From positions 16,863,387 to 16,927,386 of the forward strand of contig OU612069.1 in assembly GCA_914767715.1 (NCBI GenBank): a stretch of DNA of 64,000 nt. Reading direction: 5' to 3'. Origin of the DNA: Membranipora membranacea. Its lineage: Eukaryota > Bryozoa > Gymnolaemata > Cheilostomatida > Membraniporidae. Shown here piece after piece: positions 62,143-64,000 of the stretch. A program made the translations under genes and the position numbers. The notes beneath the pieces are model-generated. The model had not been told where the DNA came from. It ran no database searches and saw nothing but the letters and a program-made list of their open reading frames with translations. Position 1 is the stretch's first letter. Each line of letters opens with the position of its first letter.

Positions 62143-63372
62143 GCTAGGGGAGGCAGTGCCTCCCTGCCTCCCTTTGAATTACGGGCCTGTTGTTACCGAT
62201 CAGTCACATGACATACTGATACCTACTGCGTTGCTTTTCTTGGCATACACTTCTTGATTGGTTGTGAACGTTCACAGATAAAAGGAAAGACCCTAGAACG
62301 CCTACAACTGGCAAATTCTACCTATCTTTGGAGACACTTGATTCAATTTTTCATTTTACTTACCTTGCATTTGATGCACCCTTAGCAGGATTGTCCTCTT
62401 GATACTTTGGTACATCGATTTGATTGTGTTCTATATAAGAAAGTCCATGCCAAATATGAGTCCTGCTCTGTAATCGGTCTAGCAAATGGATAGTCTTTGG
62501 CTTCTAGTTGGAGTATTACCGCTAGAAGTTACTGGCATCTCTATGTATTCAGCAAAGTGACTGTAACAGGGAATTGTATGTATTGTATTTATTCCTTGAC
62601 TGTCATCCCCTATCAATTTTATATCGTAGGTAGTACAATTATTAGCCGCACTCTACTGATGCAACCAGTATCAATGTGTGTTTAATGAACTGTTACAATA
62701 ACACAGCGCTACAGTCATAGTGACTGGCTAGCAGTGTATACAGTAGCCATAACCATGATTAAAACCAGTCATTGCCTATCGATGGTCTCAACACCAATTA
62801 TAAACATCAATCAAATTCGACAGGTTGTACCTATTTCATCAGCCGATGAAGCAAGCGGAATAGCAGGAATGTTCTTGTATATATATTTTGACTACCGCTG
62901 AGAAATGTCAAGTTTTTGACATTCCATTGCAACAAGCCAGTGAGTTGGCCACCATGAACCAGATAGCAACACCAGTGTGCAATATACTTTGGCCTAAATA
63001 AATACAAGTATACCACTGAACGACATGTCAATAGTGTCAAAATACCAACAGATAGCCCAGCTTGAGTAGGGGTTGGCTCAGTTGGTAATAGCCAACTACC
63101 TTAGCGAGAATGCGTTCGTCCTTGGTACAAATATACTGCAGTACAATGACACATTAAGATTCGTCGGATATATGATCCAACCTACCTACCTACTCAGCAC
63201 CGTAGTTAAGAAAAAATTGTAGAGAATGCAAAAGTCCGAGGCGAGAACGAAACATTACCAGGAGGGGTGCTGTAAACTTCTCCCCAGAAAATCAGTAAAT
63301 CGAAATCCCAGAGGAGCCGATTCTGACATTGATTATTCAATTATAGTGGTTTTAGGCCACTGTATTTAGCTT
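62143..63372. repeat. ~1.2-kb tandem unit B
   Basis: Begins GCTAGGGGAGGCAGTGCCTCCC, with a short palindrome, then follows unit A throughout. tRNA-like A box at 63074–63085. Ends at ...TAGCTTTCTAGGGG, where unit C begins. Confidence 0.93.
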
Positions 63373-64000
63373 TCTAGGGGAGGCAGTGCAGTAAACTACG
63401 GGCCTGTTGATACTGATCAGTCACTGATGCCTACAGCGTTGCTTTTCTTGGCATACACTTCTTAATTGGTTGTGAGCGTTCACAGATAAAAAGGAAAGAC
63501 CCTAGAACGCCTATAACTAGTAAATTCTACCTTTCTTTGGAGACATTTGATTCAATTTTTCATTTTACTTACTTTGCATTTGATACAACCTTGGCAGGAT
63601 TGTCCTCTTGATACTTTGGTACAGCGATTTGATTGTGTTCTATAATATAAGAAAGTACATGCCAAATATGAGTCCTGCTCTGTAATCCGCCTAGCAAATG
63701 AATAGTTTTTGGCTTCCAGTTAGACTATTGCTGTTAGAAGTTACTGACACCTCTACAGTATTCAGCAAAGTGGTTGTAACAGGGAGTTGTATTTATTCCC
63801 TATGTAAGCTTGTTATCTTCCTTGTGCATCAGCTGACCTAAATACTGCATCAAGGCTGTCTTCCCCTATCAATTTTATATCGTAGCTAGCCCAACTCTAC
63901 TGATGCAACCGGTATAGATGTGTGTTTAATGAACTGTTACAATAACACACCAATACAGTCATAGTGAGTGGCTAGCAGTATTTACTGCAGGCATGACCAT
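63373..64000. repeat. ~1.2-kb tandem unit C (cut by window end)
   Basis: Third copy, shorter at its start than unit B. The array continues beyond the window. Confidence 0.92.

Overview
The window looks like a piece of an invertebrate animal genome. It is AT-rich, has short GT–AG introns, and is crowded with transposable elements. Kinesin-light-chain-type TPR genes, a protein kinase remnant and ERCC6L-type repeats point to a metazoan. An early-branching animal such as a demosponge would fit, but that is inference from gene style, not a proven assignment.

Layout. 1–3.7 kb: 3' end of an LTR retroelement, with an ORF joining an envelope-like ectodomain and membrane helix to a retropepsin-like domain, then a long untranslated stretch and a probable LTR. 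5.5–7.1 kb: a 24-bp minisatellite. 8.8–15.5 kb: a two-gene PIF/Harbinger DNA transposon, with a broken six-exon transposase (+) and a Myb/SANT-like accessory gene (−), tail to tail. 16.9–24.1 kb: the best intact host gene (−), about 13 exons, coding four ERCC6L/PICH-type TPR modules with no SNF2 helicase in sight. Its introns hold a SINE, an 11-bp minisatellite and a MITE. 26.4–30.0 kb: exons of a diverged protein kinase (+), interrupted by a LINE fragment and an inverted pair of unrecognised coding fragments.

30.4–42.2 kb: a recent tandem segmental duplication (copies 30378–34941 and 36362–42213). It carries the 3' end of a TPR gene and flanks a kinase N-lobe remnant at 35.25–35.69 kb. Copy 2 has gained a 1.27-kb element with terminal inverted repeats, and copy 1 preserves the empty site. 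41.6–47.9 kb: a large gene (−) combining a GlnD/DUF294-like nucleotidyltransferase motif with about 18–19 tandem 44-residue TPRs, interrupted by one in-frame TGA.

50.0–52.6 kb: an almost full LINE (−) with endonuclease and reverse transcriptase and one frameshift. 53.9 kb: a tRNA-derived SINE. 56–64 kb: three copies of a ~1.2-kb tandem unit, with a very young 4,981-bp Ty3/gypsy element (LTRs 276 bp with one mismatch seen, TSD GCTAG) inserted between the first and second.

The host genes show no operon-like link. The most interesting host content is the nucleotidyltransferase–TPR gene, whose repeat array is expanding at DNA level next to kinase fragments, and the helicase-free ERCC6L-type repeat gene. 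No CRISPR array, rRNA or convincing functional tRNA gene was seen.
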